64,000 nt of DNA from an uncultured bacterium. Lineage in GTDB: Bacteria; Cyanobacteriota; Vampirovibrionia; Gastranaerophilales; Gastranaerophilaceae. Below, piece by piece: positions 35,544 to 44,643 of this stretch (the first letter of the stretch is position 1; the number at the start of each line of letters is the position of its first letter). The DNA lies in contig CASERN010000009.1 of the NCBI GenBank assembly GCA_949290355.1, forward strand, positions 1 to 64,000. Reading direction: 5' to 3'. The notes beneath the pieces are model-generated. The model did no database searches, had not been told where the DNA came from, and worked only from the letters and a program-made list of their open reading frames with translations. Position numbers and translations under genes: made by a program.

Positions 35544-35648
35544 CTATTTAACCATAAGAGGCAACATCATTAAACCGACAGTCCATGCAATAAATGTAAC
35601 TGCAATTATTGCTATTATTGCTCTCTGGTGTTTTCTAAAAAATTCCAT
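35544..35648 (-). CDS. 34-residue single-pass membrane peptide
   Basis: The ORF reads MEFFRKHQRAIIAIIAVTFI and then AWTVGLMMLPLMVK. It is a basic head and one membrane helix, with AAGGGG 5 bases before the ATG. It ends 2 bases before the start of the M23 gene, whose own ribosome-binding site is missing; its translation may be needed for the next gene. The head-plus-helix form resembles the N-termini of SurA/PpiD-like periplasmic chaperones, but nothing follows the helix here. Probably a genuine small protein. Confidence 0.6.
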   Translation of the reverse strand: MEFFRKHQRAIIAIIAVTFIAWTVGLMMLPLMVK

Positions 35649-35739
35649 CCGTTCCCCTTTTTATTTCGTTATTATATTAGAATTGTACTATAAAAATATT
35701 TGATTTGCAAAATTTTACAAATTCTATTAATATAGCTTT

Positions 35740-38073
35740 ATGGAATTTATAAAAGAAGTTACGGATAAAAAAAATATTCTCAAACAAGATATAGGTATTA
35801 ATCCGTTTTTTATTGAAAACAACCTGAACCAAATAGAAAAAATACTTCAATTTTTTAAATCACCATCTAAATTACTCCTTGTAAACGGTTTCATGGGAAC
35901 AGGAAAAATTATGGCTGTCAACCAAGCTGTATCATTCCTTGATGAAAACGTAATTACACTCAAATATAACTGTTTTGAAACAACAATACTTGATGATATT
36001 TTGCTTGAATTTTTTGATAATTTTAAAAGATTAACCGCTCAAAATATAATAAAAATTCCAAAAGAAAGAACTGAAAATTTTACACAAAAAATTAATGCAT
36101 ATTTTAACTCTATAGACAAACCGGTCTTAATAATAATTAATTCTTTTGAACAAGTTTTAAAAGATTCAAAACAGGAAATCTTAAATTTTATAGAACATAT
36201 AAAAAAACTTACAAATATAAAAGTCATCATAATTTCAAGAAAATTCGACTATAATGATTTTAATGAAGACTATGACAAAATAGCTATCAGTGCATTAGAT
36301 AAAAGTATTTTTGAAAAATTTTTAAAATCTGAAAATTTCAAACAAATTGGACCATTGTCAGATGAATTATATAAATATTCAAGAGGATATTATTTTTACA
36401 CCGCACTTTCTATTAAAATAATGCAGCATAGAAATCTTAATCTGATGGAATTTTTATCAGGATACACTAAAAGTTTTTTATCTTTCAATGATTTTATTTT
36501 AAGAGAAGCAATGTCCCTTATAGATCCTATTAGCGGGCATTTATTCAGATTTTTAACAATTATAAGACATCCAGTTAATATAAATCTATTAAAAAAATTA
36601 AATCTTTATAATGCAGATAAATTAGCTTTTTTTGTAGACAATTTCGTTATTAACAGAGAAGGATCGCTTATTTATCTGCAAGATTACTACAAAGAAATTT
36701 CAGAGAACTCTATTGCTGAAAATATTGCAAACAAAATACATAAAAGTTGTGTAGAACTGTATAAAACTCAATTACCTCTAAAACCACTTGAAAGAGATAT
36801 GCTTGTTTCAAGACAGACAATGAGAAAAGAAATTGAATATCATAGTCTATTTATACCAAAAAGACCTGTATTTGTGTCAAAATCAACAGTTCCGGAAATA
36901 AATAATACTACTATTAAACCAAAAGAGAAAATACAAAATCTGCATGATCAAAAAGAAAATGAAATTAAAAAAATATCATTTATTTTTGACTCTGAAGAAA
37001 ATGAAACAATTATAATGGATAAAATAGCTGATTCAATAAACAGATTCGTTGATATTTCTGATAAAAATGCCAAAGATTATGATGAAATAAAAAAACTATC
37101 ACTAATCGAACTTATAAATCTTGCAAAAAATGAAGAAGCAAATTTTGATTATAAAAAAGTAATAATGATATATCAAAGAGCATTAACTCTTAATACAGAC
37201 GATGATTATTATACCTTTTTACCAACAATATATACAAAACTTGCACAAAATTTTAATAAATTATCTGATTGGTTTAATGCACTTAAATACTTTGAGTTAG
37301 CTGTTGAATTTTACATATCTACTGGAGATTTAGATAAAATAAATGAATGTAAATATGAAATAGCAAAAATATACTTTAATACATTTAAACGTGATAAAGC
37401 AGAGAAAATTCTTAATGAAATTATAAAAGAAAATATTTCTCTCAATTTAAAAATAAAATCACAACTTCTTTTATATGGAATCACAGGAGCTAACATAAAA
37501 GATATACTCCCACAAAACACAAATGGCATTGAGAAAAATGTTCTTGCAGAATTATATTTTAAATATGCACTAAGCTGTGACGAAGCAGAAGATATTGAAA
37601 CTGCAGTAAAATATTACAAAAAATGCGTAGAAACTTCTCAAAATCCACATATTAATGAATATCTATCATCTGCTTTAACTAACCTTGCAACAATATATGA
37701 AGAAGACGGGAATGCAAGCATCGCTGAAAAATATCTCCAAGAAAGCTTAAGACTTGATGAAATGACTGAAAATTACAATGGAATATATATTTCTGCAATG
37801 AAACTTGCAAATATTAATTCTTCAAAAAATCAACAAAAATGCCTTGTATTTATCAAAAAAGCTAAAGCTTGTGCCGTTGAATTAAATGAAACTTTTTATA
37901 TTGCATCTGCAAATATTGCATTCGGAGATTTTTACTATAAAAACAAAGAATATGAAAATGCTCTTAAATACTACAACGAAGCACACAAACTTGCCATAAA
38001 CAATTTTACAAAAGAAAATATTAAAAAAATTGAAATTAGAATCAACGATATAAAAAAAATAGGAATACAATGA
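35740..38073 (+). CDS. TPR protein with degenerate P-loop ATPase domain
   Basis: A 777-residue protein with two halves. Residues about 15-330 look like a STAND/AAA-type NTPase: LLLVNGFMGTGKIMAVNQA has the Walker A glycine pattern but Ile instead of the usual Ser/Thr after Lys. The Walker B-like strand VLIIINSFEQVLKD lacks the acidic run. Residues about 460-770 form TPR repeats (ALKYFELAVEFYISTGDLDK, AVKYYKKCVETSQNPHINEY). It could be a scaffold or sensory protein that binds but does not hydrolyse nucleotide. rsmG follows with a 4-base ATGA overlap. Confidence 0.72.
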   Translation: MEFIKEVTDKKNILKQDIGINPFFIENNLNQIEKILQFFKSPSKLLLVNGFMGTGKIMAVNQAVSFLDENVITLKYNCFETTILDDILLEFFDNFKRLTAQNIIKIPKERTENFTQKINAYFNSIDKPVLIIINSFEQVLKDSKQEILNFIEHIKKLTNIKVIIISRKFDYNDFNEDYDKIAISALDKSIFEKFLKSENFKQIGPLSDELYKYSRGYYFYTALSIKIMQHRNLNLMEFLSGYTKSFLSFNDFILREAMSLIDPISGHLFRFLTIIRHPVNINLLKKLNLYNADKLAFFVDNFVINREGSLIYLQDYYKEISENSIAENIANKIHKSCVELYKTQLPLKPLERDMLVSRQTMRKEIEYHSLFIPKRPVFVSKSTVPEINNTTIKPKEKIQNLHDQKENEIKKISFIFDSEENETIIMDKIADSINRFVDISDKNAKDYDEIKKLSLIELINLAKNEEANFDYKKVIMIYQRALTLNTDDDYYTFLPTIYTKLAQNFNKLSDWFNALKYFELAVEFYISTGDLDKINECKYEIAKIYFNTFKRDKAEKILNEIIKENISLNLKIKSQLLLYGITGANIKDILPQNTNGIEKNVLAELYFKYALSCDEAEDIETAVKYYKKCVETSQNPHINEYLSSALTNLATIYEEDGNASIAEKYLQESLRLDEMTENYNGIYISAMKLANINSSKNQQKCLVFIKKAKACAVELNETFYIASANIAFGDFYYKNKEYENALKYYNEAHKLAINNFTKENIKKIEIRINDIKKIGIQ

Positions 38074-38663
38074 TAAATAAAGAAAAATTTCAAGATTACA
38101 AAGATGCCTTTTTGGCCCAAAATTCAAAATTAAACTTAATTTCTAAAAACGATGAAAAATTTTTATGGGAAAAACATATTTTTGACAGCCTGTCTATAGA
38201 AAAATTCTTTGATAAATATACAATTCAAGGAAATAAATTACTTGATATAGGTACAGGTGGAGGCTTCCCAGCTATTCCGATTGCAATAATGTACCCAAAC
38301 ATTGAAGTGTATGCTTTAGATAGCATAAGGAAAAAAATTAATGCTATCGAAAATATAAAAACGGAACTCAAACTAAATAATTTACATACAATTTGCAATA
38401 GAGCAGAAAATATAAAAGAATATTTTGATATTATAACTTCAAGAGCAGTAGCTCCATTAAAACTAATTGTGCAATATGCAATCCCTCTTTTAAAAGATAA
38501 AGGATATTTTATTGCCTATAAATCTATAAAAACAGAAGATGAAATAAACGAAGCTAAATCAGCACTTAAAAAATATAACGCTAAAGTTACTGAAATAATA
38601 AAATATGATTTGCCGCTAACAGAAAATCATACAAGAAATTTAATTATTATTGAAAAAATCTAA
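38070..38663 (+). CDS. rsmG: 16S rRNA (guanine-N7)-methyltransferase G
   Basis: The 197-residue protein is a complete RsmG, which methylates N7 of G527 in 16S rRNA. It has KLNLISKNDEKFLWEKHIFD, the SAM loop LLDIGTGGGFPAIPIAIMYP and FDIITSRAVAPLKLIVQYAI, which are family hallmarks. The ATG lies in the stop codon of the TPR gene (ATGA), so they are translated together. Loss of this enzyme in other bacteria gives low-level streptomycin resistance. Confidence 0.94.
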   Translation: MINKEKFQDYKDAFLAQNSKLNLISKNDEKFLWEKHIFDSLSIEKFFDKYTIQGNKLLDIGTGGGFPAIPIAIMYPNIEVYALDSIRKKINAIENIKTELKLNNLHTICNRAENIKEYFDIITSRAVAPLKLIVQYAIPLLKDKGYFIAYKSIKTEDEINEAKSALKKYNAKVTEIIKYDLPLTENHTRNLIIIEKI

Positions 38664-38701
38664 GCCCAAACTCGTTTTTTTTATAATAAATATTTGTATA
38701 T

Positions 38702-38842
38702 AAAAAAAAACCACTCATTTCTGAGTGGGTCGTTTTCTGCATCCTAATGGTCTCTTTTAGTGTTTATTATTTAGGAGTTTATATGTTTTTGGGGTTAATG
38801 AATCTATTTATATTTAGTGTTTCGGCTACACTTAAATCTTAT
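38702..38842 (-). ncRNA. putative small RNA gene
   Basis: In the 440-base gap after rsmG, the minus strand has TTGACA, 17 bases and AATAAT, and about 110 bases later a perfect 7-bp hairpin CCACTCA-GAAA-TGAGTGG followed by nine T. The transcript would be about 140 bases, with a small 5' hairpin (AGTGT/ACACT). No ORF with a ribosome-binding site is seen on this strand. I do not recognise it as 6S, tmRNA or another known RNA. Confidence 0.45.
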
Positions 38843-38848
38843 GTAATT

Positions 38849-38877
38849 ATTATTACATATAACATTTTAAATGTCAA
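38849..38877 (-). promoter_or_regulatory. promoter of the putative small RNA
   Basis: TTGACA (38872-38877) and AATAAT (38849-38854) with a 17-base spacer on the minus strand. It is among the best promoter matches in the window. Confidence 0.5.
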
Positions 38878-39101
38878 TAGAAGTATTTAATATTTTATTT
38901 ATGACTCTGAAAATCCTTATATAGTGTAGAATTTACACTTTACAAAACTTAATATTATGTTAGAGATTTTATTTTTTTGGGTATATAACACTGCAATTAT
39001 ATAATGTTAAATTATATTAAGATTTTATATTTCAAAAAAGCAATTTCTCCTTAAGTATATACTTTATATATATATAGAGAGTATTTAATAGGAAAAATAT
39101 T

Positions 39102-39368
39102 ATGCAATCTATTAGCAAAATAAATTCAGTATCAAGACAATATTTTAACCCCGTTGATGCAGTTAAGTTATACACTGACATTAATAGCAGATCGGTCAAC
39201 CAAAAAAGTGATGAAACAAAAGCTTTTATTGGAGCAAGACAAGGATTAGGCATTGGAGCTTTTTGTTTTGTTGGAGAAGGACAATTAAACGGACAACCAC
39301 CAACAGAGTATACATACAAAAATGGATTTTGCGAAGAGGTAAAAAGAACATTTGATATGTTTGCTTAA
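39102..39368 (+). CDS. small unknown protein, first of a pair
   Basis: An 88-residue protein beginning MQSISKINSVSRQYFNPVDA, with AGGAAA before the ATG. It is polar, with a Gly-rich hydrophobic middle (GARQGLGIGAFCFVGEGQLN), and has no signal peptide. Fourteen bases separate it from a second small gene, with a terminator after that. The pair looks like a compact two-gene unit; function unknown, and I find no toxin or antitoxin motif. Confidence 0.65.
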   Translation: MQSISKINSVSRQYFNPVDAVKLYTDINSRSVNQKSDETKAFIGARQGLGIGAFCFVGEGQLNGQPPTEYTYKNGFCEEVKRTFDMFA

Positions 39369-39382
39369 AAAAAGAGGATATC

Positions 39383-39640
39383 ATGGCATATAATCAAGGA
39401 GGTATACAAGATATAAGAGAAATTTCAGGTGCCCAAGCAATGAATATGTCCTCATTGCAAAGGACAAGTATGCCTGCTTATCATTTTTTGGATATAACAA
39501 GGGCTAATTTTGGCAAAGGTAGTGAAACAGCTGCAACAAGAAGTTTTAATGCTGGTGAATTATTCTTTGACAATAACGCAGTAGGATTAAATCCATTTTT
39601 CAAAGCTCCAGAGACAGCTACTAAAATATTTACGGCATAA
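39383..39640 (+). CDS. small unknown protein, second of a pair
   Basis: An 85-residue protein, MAYNQGGIQDIREISGAQAM at the start, with AAGAGGA before the ATG. It is rich in Ala, Asn, Phe and Gly (DITRANFGKGSETAATRSFN), without membrane helix or signal. It ends one base before a strong terminator. Linked to the preceding small gene by spacing; unrelated in sequence. No function can be proposed. Confidence 0.65.
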   Translation: MAYNQGGIQDIREISGAQAMNMSSLQRTSMPAYHFLDITRANFGKGSETAATRSFNAGELFFDNNAVGLNPFFKAPETATKIFTA

Positions 39641-39673
39641 AAAAAAGGTGATATAAATATATCACCTTTTTTT
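39641..39673. terminator. bidirectional intrinsic terminator
   Basis: GGTGATAT-AAAT-ATATCACC, flanked by A7 and T7, separates the small-gene pair from the convergent aminotransferase gene and suits both. Confidence 0.85.
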
Positions 39674-39697
39674 ATTTATATCTTATTAATAATGATC

Positions 39698-40822
39698 TTA
39701 CACTGCAGCAGCTGTTTTAGATAGTTCAATACATTCCTTAACAGTATTTGCAACAGTTCTTTGTTCTTCTTCTGTTATTTCAGGGAACATTGGTAAAGAA
39801 ATAACCATTTCAGTATTTTTTTCTGAAACAGGTAATGAACCTTTACCAACACCTAAATATTCATGAACTTTTTGTAAGTGTAAAGGAATAGGATAATAAA
39901 GCATTGCACCAATTCCTCTTTCTTGAAGCATTTTGTGAACAACATCTCTATTTGGAATTTTAATAGTATATTGATGGTATACACAATATGTATCATCTAA
40001 TTCTTTCGGAGTTTGAACATCTTTACAATCTGCAAATAATTCATTATAAAAATATGCATGTTTTCTTCTTGCTTCATTCCAAGCTTTTACATGAGGTAAT
40101 TTTACTCTCAATATAGCTGCTTGAATTTCATCTAAACGGCTATTTACACCAATTTCATCATGATGATAACGAATAGCACCACCATGGTTACGTAATGCAA
40201 CAGCTCTATCTCTCAATTTTTCATCATTTGTCATAAGTAGACCGCCATCTCCCATTCCTCCTAAATTTTTAGTAGGATAGAAACTCAAGCAGCCAAAATC
40301 ACCAAATGTACCGACCATTTTACCTTTATACAAAGCACCAACTGCTTGACAGCAATCTTCTATAACATGCAAATTATGACGTTTTGCAACATCCATAATC
40401 ACATCCATATCACAAGGCTGACCATACAAATGAACAGGTATAATTGCCTTTGTTTTTGGAGTAATTGCAGCTTCCAATTTTGATGCATCCAAATTAAAAG
40501 TATCTTTATCAATATCAACAAATACAGGTTTTGCACCTACAATTCCTATAGCTTCTGTTGTAGCTACAAATGTGAATGCAACTGTTATAACTTCATCTCC
40601 TGAACCGATATCTAAAGCTCTTAATGCAATATGTAAAGCATCAGTTCCTGAATTTAACCCGACTGTGTATTTACATCCTATAAAATCTGCCATCTCATTT
40701 TCAAAAGCTTTACAATTTGGTCCTAATATATAAGAACCTGAACGTAAAACTTCGCATACAGCTTTTTCAACTTCTGAACCAATAGTAGCATATTGGCGTT
40801 TTGAATCTAAAATAGGTATCAT
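39698..40822 (-). CDS. DegT/DnrJ/EryC1/StrS-family aminotransferase
   Basis: The 374-residue PLP enzyme has GLNSGTDALHIALRALDIGS, PVHLYGQPCDMDVIMDVAKR, EDCCQAVGALYKGK and the PLP-lysine region SFYPTKNLGGMGDGG. It transfers an amino group to a keto sugar in the synthesis of surface polysaccharides (WecE/ArnB/PglE-like). The neighbouring O-antigen ligase-like and heptose kinase genes fit an LPS or glycan role; the sugar is unknown. It has a separate transcript ending at the shared terminator. Confidence 0.92.
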   Translation of the reverse strand: MIPILDSKRQYATIGSEVEKAVCEVLRSGSYILGPNCKAFENEMADFIGCKYTVGLNSGTDALHIALRALDIGSGDEVITVAFTFVATTEAIGIVGAKPVFVDIDKDTFNLDASKLEAAITPKTKAIIPVHLYGQPCDMDVIMDVAKRHNLHVIEDCCQAVGALYKGKMVGTFGDFGCLSFYPTKNLGGMGDGGLLMTNDEKLRDRAVALRNHGGAIRYHHDEIGVNSRLDEIQAAILRVKLPHVKAWNEARRKHAYFYNELFADCKDVQTPKELDDTYCVYHQYTIKIPNRDVVHKMLQERGIGAMLYYPIPLHLQKVHEYLGVGKGSLPVSEKNTEMVISLPMFPEITEEEQRTVANTVKECIELSKTAAAV

Positions 40823-40919
40823 GCTTAATCTCCTTCTTAATCTACCCTTAATTATAAGTTTAGCACAAGTTTTCCATGCCTTTATATAAGCTTAATAAAT
40901 TTACTCTCTAACACAAACT

Positions 40920-42224
40920 CTAAGCCAAAGTGCTTATAATAGCTGCCATTGTCCAAAATACTAACTGTATTTGCGGTCTGAAAAATACAGTATCAACCAT
41001 ACCATGCACACAAATACCACAAATTGATATCATTGCTGCAGAAACTAAAACAACTGATTTTTCATTCTCAGATTTCAAAATATATAAAACTGCATTTCTT
41101 ATAATAGTAATTACAAAACCTAAAAATGCTATTAATGCAAAAATTCCACTTTCAACAGCAATTTCCAAAAAAATATTATATGCACTTAAAGCATCAAAAC
41201 CGGTTTTCATATACAAACCATATATTTCTCTAAAATTTTGATTTCCAACCCCGATTCCAAGCAACCAATTATCTTTAAACATATTCAAAGAAGATTGATA
41301 AACATTAAATCTAAATGAATTTGATGAATCCTGCCTCATTGCAAAAATTGACAAAACTCTTGCTCTTAAAGACGATACTAAAAGTAAAGCAGAAGTTGCA
41401 AAAGCGACTACACAACCAACCAAAGATAAATATATTTGCTTATAATTTAGCCATAAATATTTCGCAGAAACAGCAAACATACCAAGCATTATAACCATCA
41501 TTCCCATATATGACCCTCTGCAGCCGGTCAAGAATAAAGTTAAAGTAGAAAATAAAGCAAATAATAACCATATAATAGCTGTTTTATATTTTTTATCGAA
41601 TAATTTATATGCAGAAATACCATATATAGAAGGGATACAAGCTACGAAATACCCTCCTAACAAATTTGGATTAAAAGGTTTTAATGTCCCATAGACTCTA
41701 GTCATAACCTCCTCAGGATTTAAAGAGGAAACATCCTGCCAAGTAGAAATTTCTTCTACATGAGAAAAATTCTGCAAGAACCCTGCAACAGCTTCAAAAC
41801 TTGCACAAATACCAATTGTTCCAAGAATAAACGGAATTTTTGATTTATTATTTTTCAAAAATTGAACCATTGAAAAATAAAACCCTAAATATGTTAATGT
41901 CTTCATAAAGCCTTTTAAACTCAAGTGAAACAATGTGGATCCTGCAAGGCTTATAACTACAATCATAAAATAAGCAACAAGCCAAATACCTTGAGTTTTA
42001 AACTCTAACTTTTCGCCTGATTTTGTCAATACTTTAACCACAGTCAAGAAAATTGTAATTAAAGCAATAAATCCAATCATATCAGAAGACATAACAGTAG
42101 ATGACAAAAAAACTGCTATAATTGATATAAATATCAATTTATCAATATTTTGTAAAAATAAACTGTTATTATATAAATATTCTGTTTTACTTTGAGTAAA
42201 TTCTAATATATTATTGAACATCAT
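40920..42224 (-). CDS. O-antigen ligase/polymerase-like membrane protein
   Basis: A 434-residue protein of about ten hydrophobic helices, with a larger loop holding RVYGTLKPFNPNLLGGYFVA and the Wzy_C motif region LTLFLTGCRGSYMGMMVIML plus SFRFNVYQSSLNMFKDNWLL and GVGNQNF, as in the O-antigen ligase (WaaL/Wzy) superfamily. It joins or polymerises surface glycan at the periplasmic side. Its start overlaps the DUF4330-like gene by 14 bases. Confidence 0.85.
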   Translation of the reverse strand: MMFNNILEFTQSKTEYLYNNSLFLQNIDKLIFISIIAVFLSSTVMSSDMIGFIALITIFLTVVKVLTKSGEKLEFKTQGIWLVAYFMIVVISLAGSTLFHLSLKGFMKTLTYLGFYFSMVQFLKNNKSKIPFILGTIGICASFEAVAGFLQNFSHVEEISTWQDVSSLNPEEVMTRVYGTLKPFNPNLLGGYFVACIPSIYGISAYKLFDKKYKTAIIWLLFALFSTLTLFLTGCRGSYMGMMVIMLGMFAVSAKYLWLNYKQIYLSLVGCVVAFATSALLLVSSLRARVLSIFAMRQDSSNSFRFNVYQSSLNMFKDNWLLGIGVGNQNFREIYGLYMKTGFDALSAYNIFLEIAVESGIFALIAFLGFVITIIRNAVLYILKSENEKSVVLVSAAMISICGICVHGMVDTVFFRPQIQLVFWTMAAIISTLA

Positions 42225-42777
42225 TATTACTATTTATTGCGTTATGAAAAGTATCATCATCAGTCTGAGGCATTACTTTTAAATCAGAAACTGTACCTGT
42301 AAATTTATAATTTTGACCTTCCAAAGTTATAGGCAAACCAATTTTAATTTTGTTTCCACCGACAACTGCTCCATCTTTAGTAATTTTTGCTGTATCTGTT
42401 AATGTTACAACAATATCATACATACTTGATTGAGATACATCTTCAACAACCATAACTTTTTTACTATTCAAAATTGGAAGTACAGTCTTTTTACGTTCAG
42501 CTTTTACATCCAAAATATCCAAATCTGAATATGGAACGTTTCTTATACTAATAAAAGTTTTTTCATTTGCTTTTAATGGAATATCACTTCCTGTTAAGGT
42601 TACACCCCTGATAAATACCTGAAAAGATATTTTTGAAGTTGCTTCAATTTGTTTTGCAGCAGTTTGTCTGAAATTTTTATAAGTAAAAAATCCAACCGCT
42701 AATGCAATAATTACACCTAAAACAATAATTAAATCTACTGTTTTAAAATTTTTAAAAATATCTAATAATTTTCTCAT
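42211..42777 (-). CDS. DUF4330-like membrane-anchored protein
   Basis: The ATG at 42777 follows GGAGAG by 5 bases and gives 188 residues. MRKLLDIFKNFKTVDLIIVL leads into one membrane helix, followed by an extracytoplasmic beta-rich domain (ISFQVFIRGVTLTGSDIPLK, KIGLPITLEGQNYKFTGTVS). The pattern matches the DUF4330 family of cyanobacteria and clostridia, found beside polysaccharide genes. No enzymatic motif. It lies between the heptose kinase and the O-antigen-ligase-like gene with which it overlaps. Confidence 0.65.
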   Translation of the reverse strand: MRKLLDIFKNFKTVDLIIVLGVIIALAVGFFTYKNFRQTAAKQIEATSKISFQVFIRGVTLTGSDIPLKANEKTFISIRNVPYSDLDILDVKAERKKTVLPILNSKKVMVVEDVSQSSMYDIVVTLTDTAKITKDGAVVGGNKIKIGLPITLEGQNYKFTGTVSDLKVMPQTDDDTFHNAINSNNDVQ

Positions 42778-42809
42778 AAAATCTCTCCATATCTTATAAG
42801 CCAAAAATC

Positions 42810-43814
42810 TTACAGATTGTCTAAAGCTTCTAAAATTTCATCAATTGTTGTCGTAGCACAACCAAATTGTTTTACGACTAAACTTGCTGCAATATTACCA
42901 ATAATAGCAGCATAAAAAGAATCAGCCCCTGCAGCAAGAGCCAAAGTATATACAGCAGTAACAGTATCGCCAGCACCTGTTACATCAAAAACTTCTGATT
43001 TATTGAATACCGGAATTTTAGAATAATTACCGTTTGGTTTTGCAACAAACATTCCATCAGCACCACAAGTAATTAATACAGATTCAGCATTAGTTTGATC
43101 CAATAACTTATCTCCTGCTCGTTTCAAATCCTCTTCATTTCCGATCTTAAAACCTACTGATTTCTGTGTATCAGGCAAATTTGGAGTCATAGAGGTTATA
43201 TTTTTATAAACATCTAAATCTCTTTGAGCATCAACCACAATAATTTTGTTATATTTATTTGCTAATCTGATTGTTTCTTGAATAACTCGAGGTGTTAATG
43301 TTCCTATATGGTAATTAGAAAGAATTACCGCATCATGTTCAGGAATTGCTCTTTCTAATTGTCGTAACACTTCTTCTTCTATTTCCGGACTCAAAGGCTC
43401 ATTAGTTTGCCTGTCAATCCTTACAATCTGTTGAGTAATAGAAGTAGTTATTGAACCTGAAATTCTTGTTTTTGTTGTAGTTTTTCTTTTTGGATCAACA
43501 ACTAAAAGACCGCAATTTACATTTGCTTTCTCAAAAGTCTCTCTTAGTTGCCCTGCTTGAAAATCATCTCCACAGACACCTATCACGCTAACTTTACCAT
43601 TATTTAAAGTTGCTACGTTATGAGCTGCGTTGGATGCTGCACCTAAAATTAATTTAGTTTCAGAATGCAAAAGAATAAGAACCGGAGCTTCTCTGGAGAT
43701 TCTTTCAGCATCACCGTAAATCATCTCATCTATAGCCAAATCACCAACAACTAATACTTTCGGCTCACTTAATTTTTTTACATAAGAAACAAGTTGTTCT
43801 TTATTTATTTGCAT
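42810..43814 (-). CDS. D-glycero-beta-D-manno-heptose-7-phosphate kinase (HldE N-domain type)
   Basis: The 334-residue PfkB-family kinase has VLVVGDLAIDEMIYGDAERI, LGAASNAAHNVATLNNGKVS and the catalytic region FDVTGAGDTVTAVYTLALAA. Two-domain HldE also has a nucleotidyltransferase half, which is missing here, so this is the separate RfaE1-type kinase. It would make heptose 1,7-bisphosphate for ADP-heptose, used in LPS core. The partner hldC/gmhB-type genes are not in the window. Confidence 0.88.
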   Translation of the reverse strand: MQINKEQLVSYVKKLSEPKVLVVGDLAIDEMIYGDAERISREAPVLILLHSETKLILGAASNAAHNVATLNNGKVSVIGVCGDDFQAGQLRETFEKANVNCGLLVVDPKRKTTTKTRISGSITTSITQQIVRIDRQTNEPLSPEIEEEVLRQLERAIPEHDAVILSNYHIGTLTPRVIQETIRLANKYNKIIVVDAQRDLDVYKNITSMTPNLPDTQKSVGFKIGNEEDLKRAGDKLLDQTNAESVLITCGADGMFVAKPNGNYSKIPVFNKSEVFDVTGAGDTVTAVYTLALAAGADSFYAAIIGNIAASLVVKQFGCATTTIDEILEALDNL

Positions 43815-43867
43815 AAAAAATTCCTTTGCTAATAAAAGTATGTTAACACAAACAAAAATTTTAGCAA

Positions 43868-44602
43868 TTACAGATGTCTAGAGGTTGGATGTAAAAGGAT
43901 TTGAGCTAGTTTATCAGCCCCATCAAAACCTCTTGCAAGCATAATTTTTGAAGCTGTTTCTCTATCATAATCAACAAATCTATGTTCTATTGAGAAACCT
44001 CCGTTTTCAAAATCGGCAATTACATAACAGGCTTTGGGTTCCTGAGTCATAGGACGCCCAACACTTCCGACATTTACAACGGTTTGTTTTTTATTTGTTT
44101 GGTAGCCTGCTGGAATATGCGTATGACCGCAAAACACAAGATCCGCCTTTACACCATTCATAATTTCTTCAATTTTTGATATCGGCATATTTGGAAGAAT
44201 ATCTTCATTATTTTTTCTTGGTGAACCATGCACAAGTAAAATTTTCACCCCTTCAATTTCTAATTCTTTTTGAGGAGGCAAACTTCTTAAAAAATCTTTT
44301 CGTTCATCTTCAATATAATACACATCATCTAAAAGAGCATTTGCCATAACAGGGAAATTATTTTTCATGGGTTCAATTATTTCTTGTGAAAATTCTGCGA
44401 TCATTTTATCGGTATTACCTTGAATAGTTATCCAATCTTTTTGCTGTTTTACATAATCAATTACCATACGAGGCTGAGGGCCAGCCATTGCTAGGTCTCC
44501 TAAGCAAAATATTTTTTCACAATTATTATTTTTAGAATCTGAAATTACACTTTCTAAAGCTTGGAAATTTCCGTGAATATCTGATAATACAGCAACTCTC
44601 AT
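43868..44602 (-). CDS. YfcE-like metallophosphoesterase
   Basis: This 244-residue protein has the calcineurin-like core: VLSDIHGNFQALESVI (D-x-H), CLGDLAMAGPQP (GD), GNTDKMI (GNxD, for GNHE), LVHGSPR and CGHTHIPAGYQTN, with VNVGSVGRP. It is a phosphodiesterase with a wide range of possible substrates. It is divergent from ispG with only about 40 bases between. Confidence 0.9.
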   Translation of the reverse strand: MRVAVLSDIHGNFQALESVISDSKNNNCEKIFCLGDLAMAGPQPRMVIDYVKQQKDWITIQGNTDKMIAEFSQEIIEPMKNNFPVMANALLDDVYYIEDERKDFLRSLPPQKELEIEGVKILLVHGSPRKNNEDILPNMPISKIEEIMNGVKADLVFCGHTHIPAGYQTNKKQTVVNVGSVGRPMTQEPKACYVIADFENGGFSIEHRFVDYDRETASKIMLARGFDGADKLAQILLHPTSRHL

Positions 44603-44643
44603 TTATTTTCTCCTTATAATTATTTTTGTGATATCATCATAAT

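Noticed and set aside
38783-38890. 35-codon plus-strand ORF (MFLGLMNLFIFSVSAT...) after TAGGAG
   Set aside because: It lies antisense to a better-supported minus-strand promoter-terminator unit, has biased AT-rich composition and no terminator of its own.
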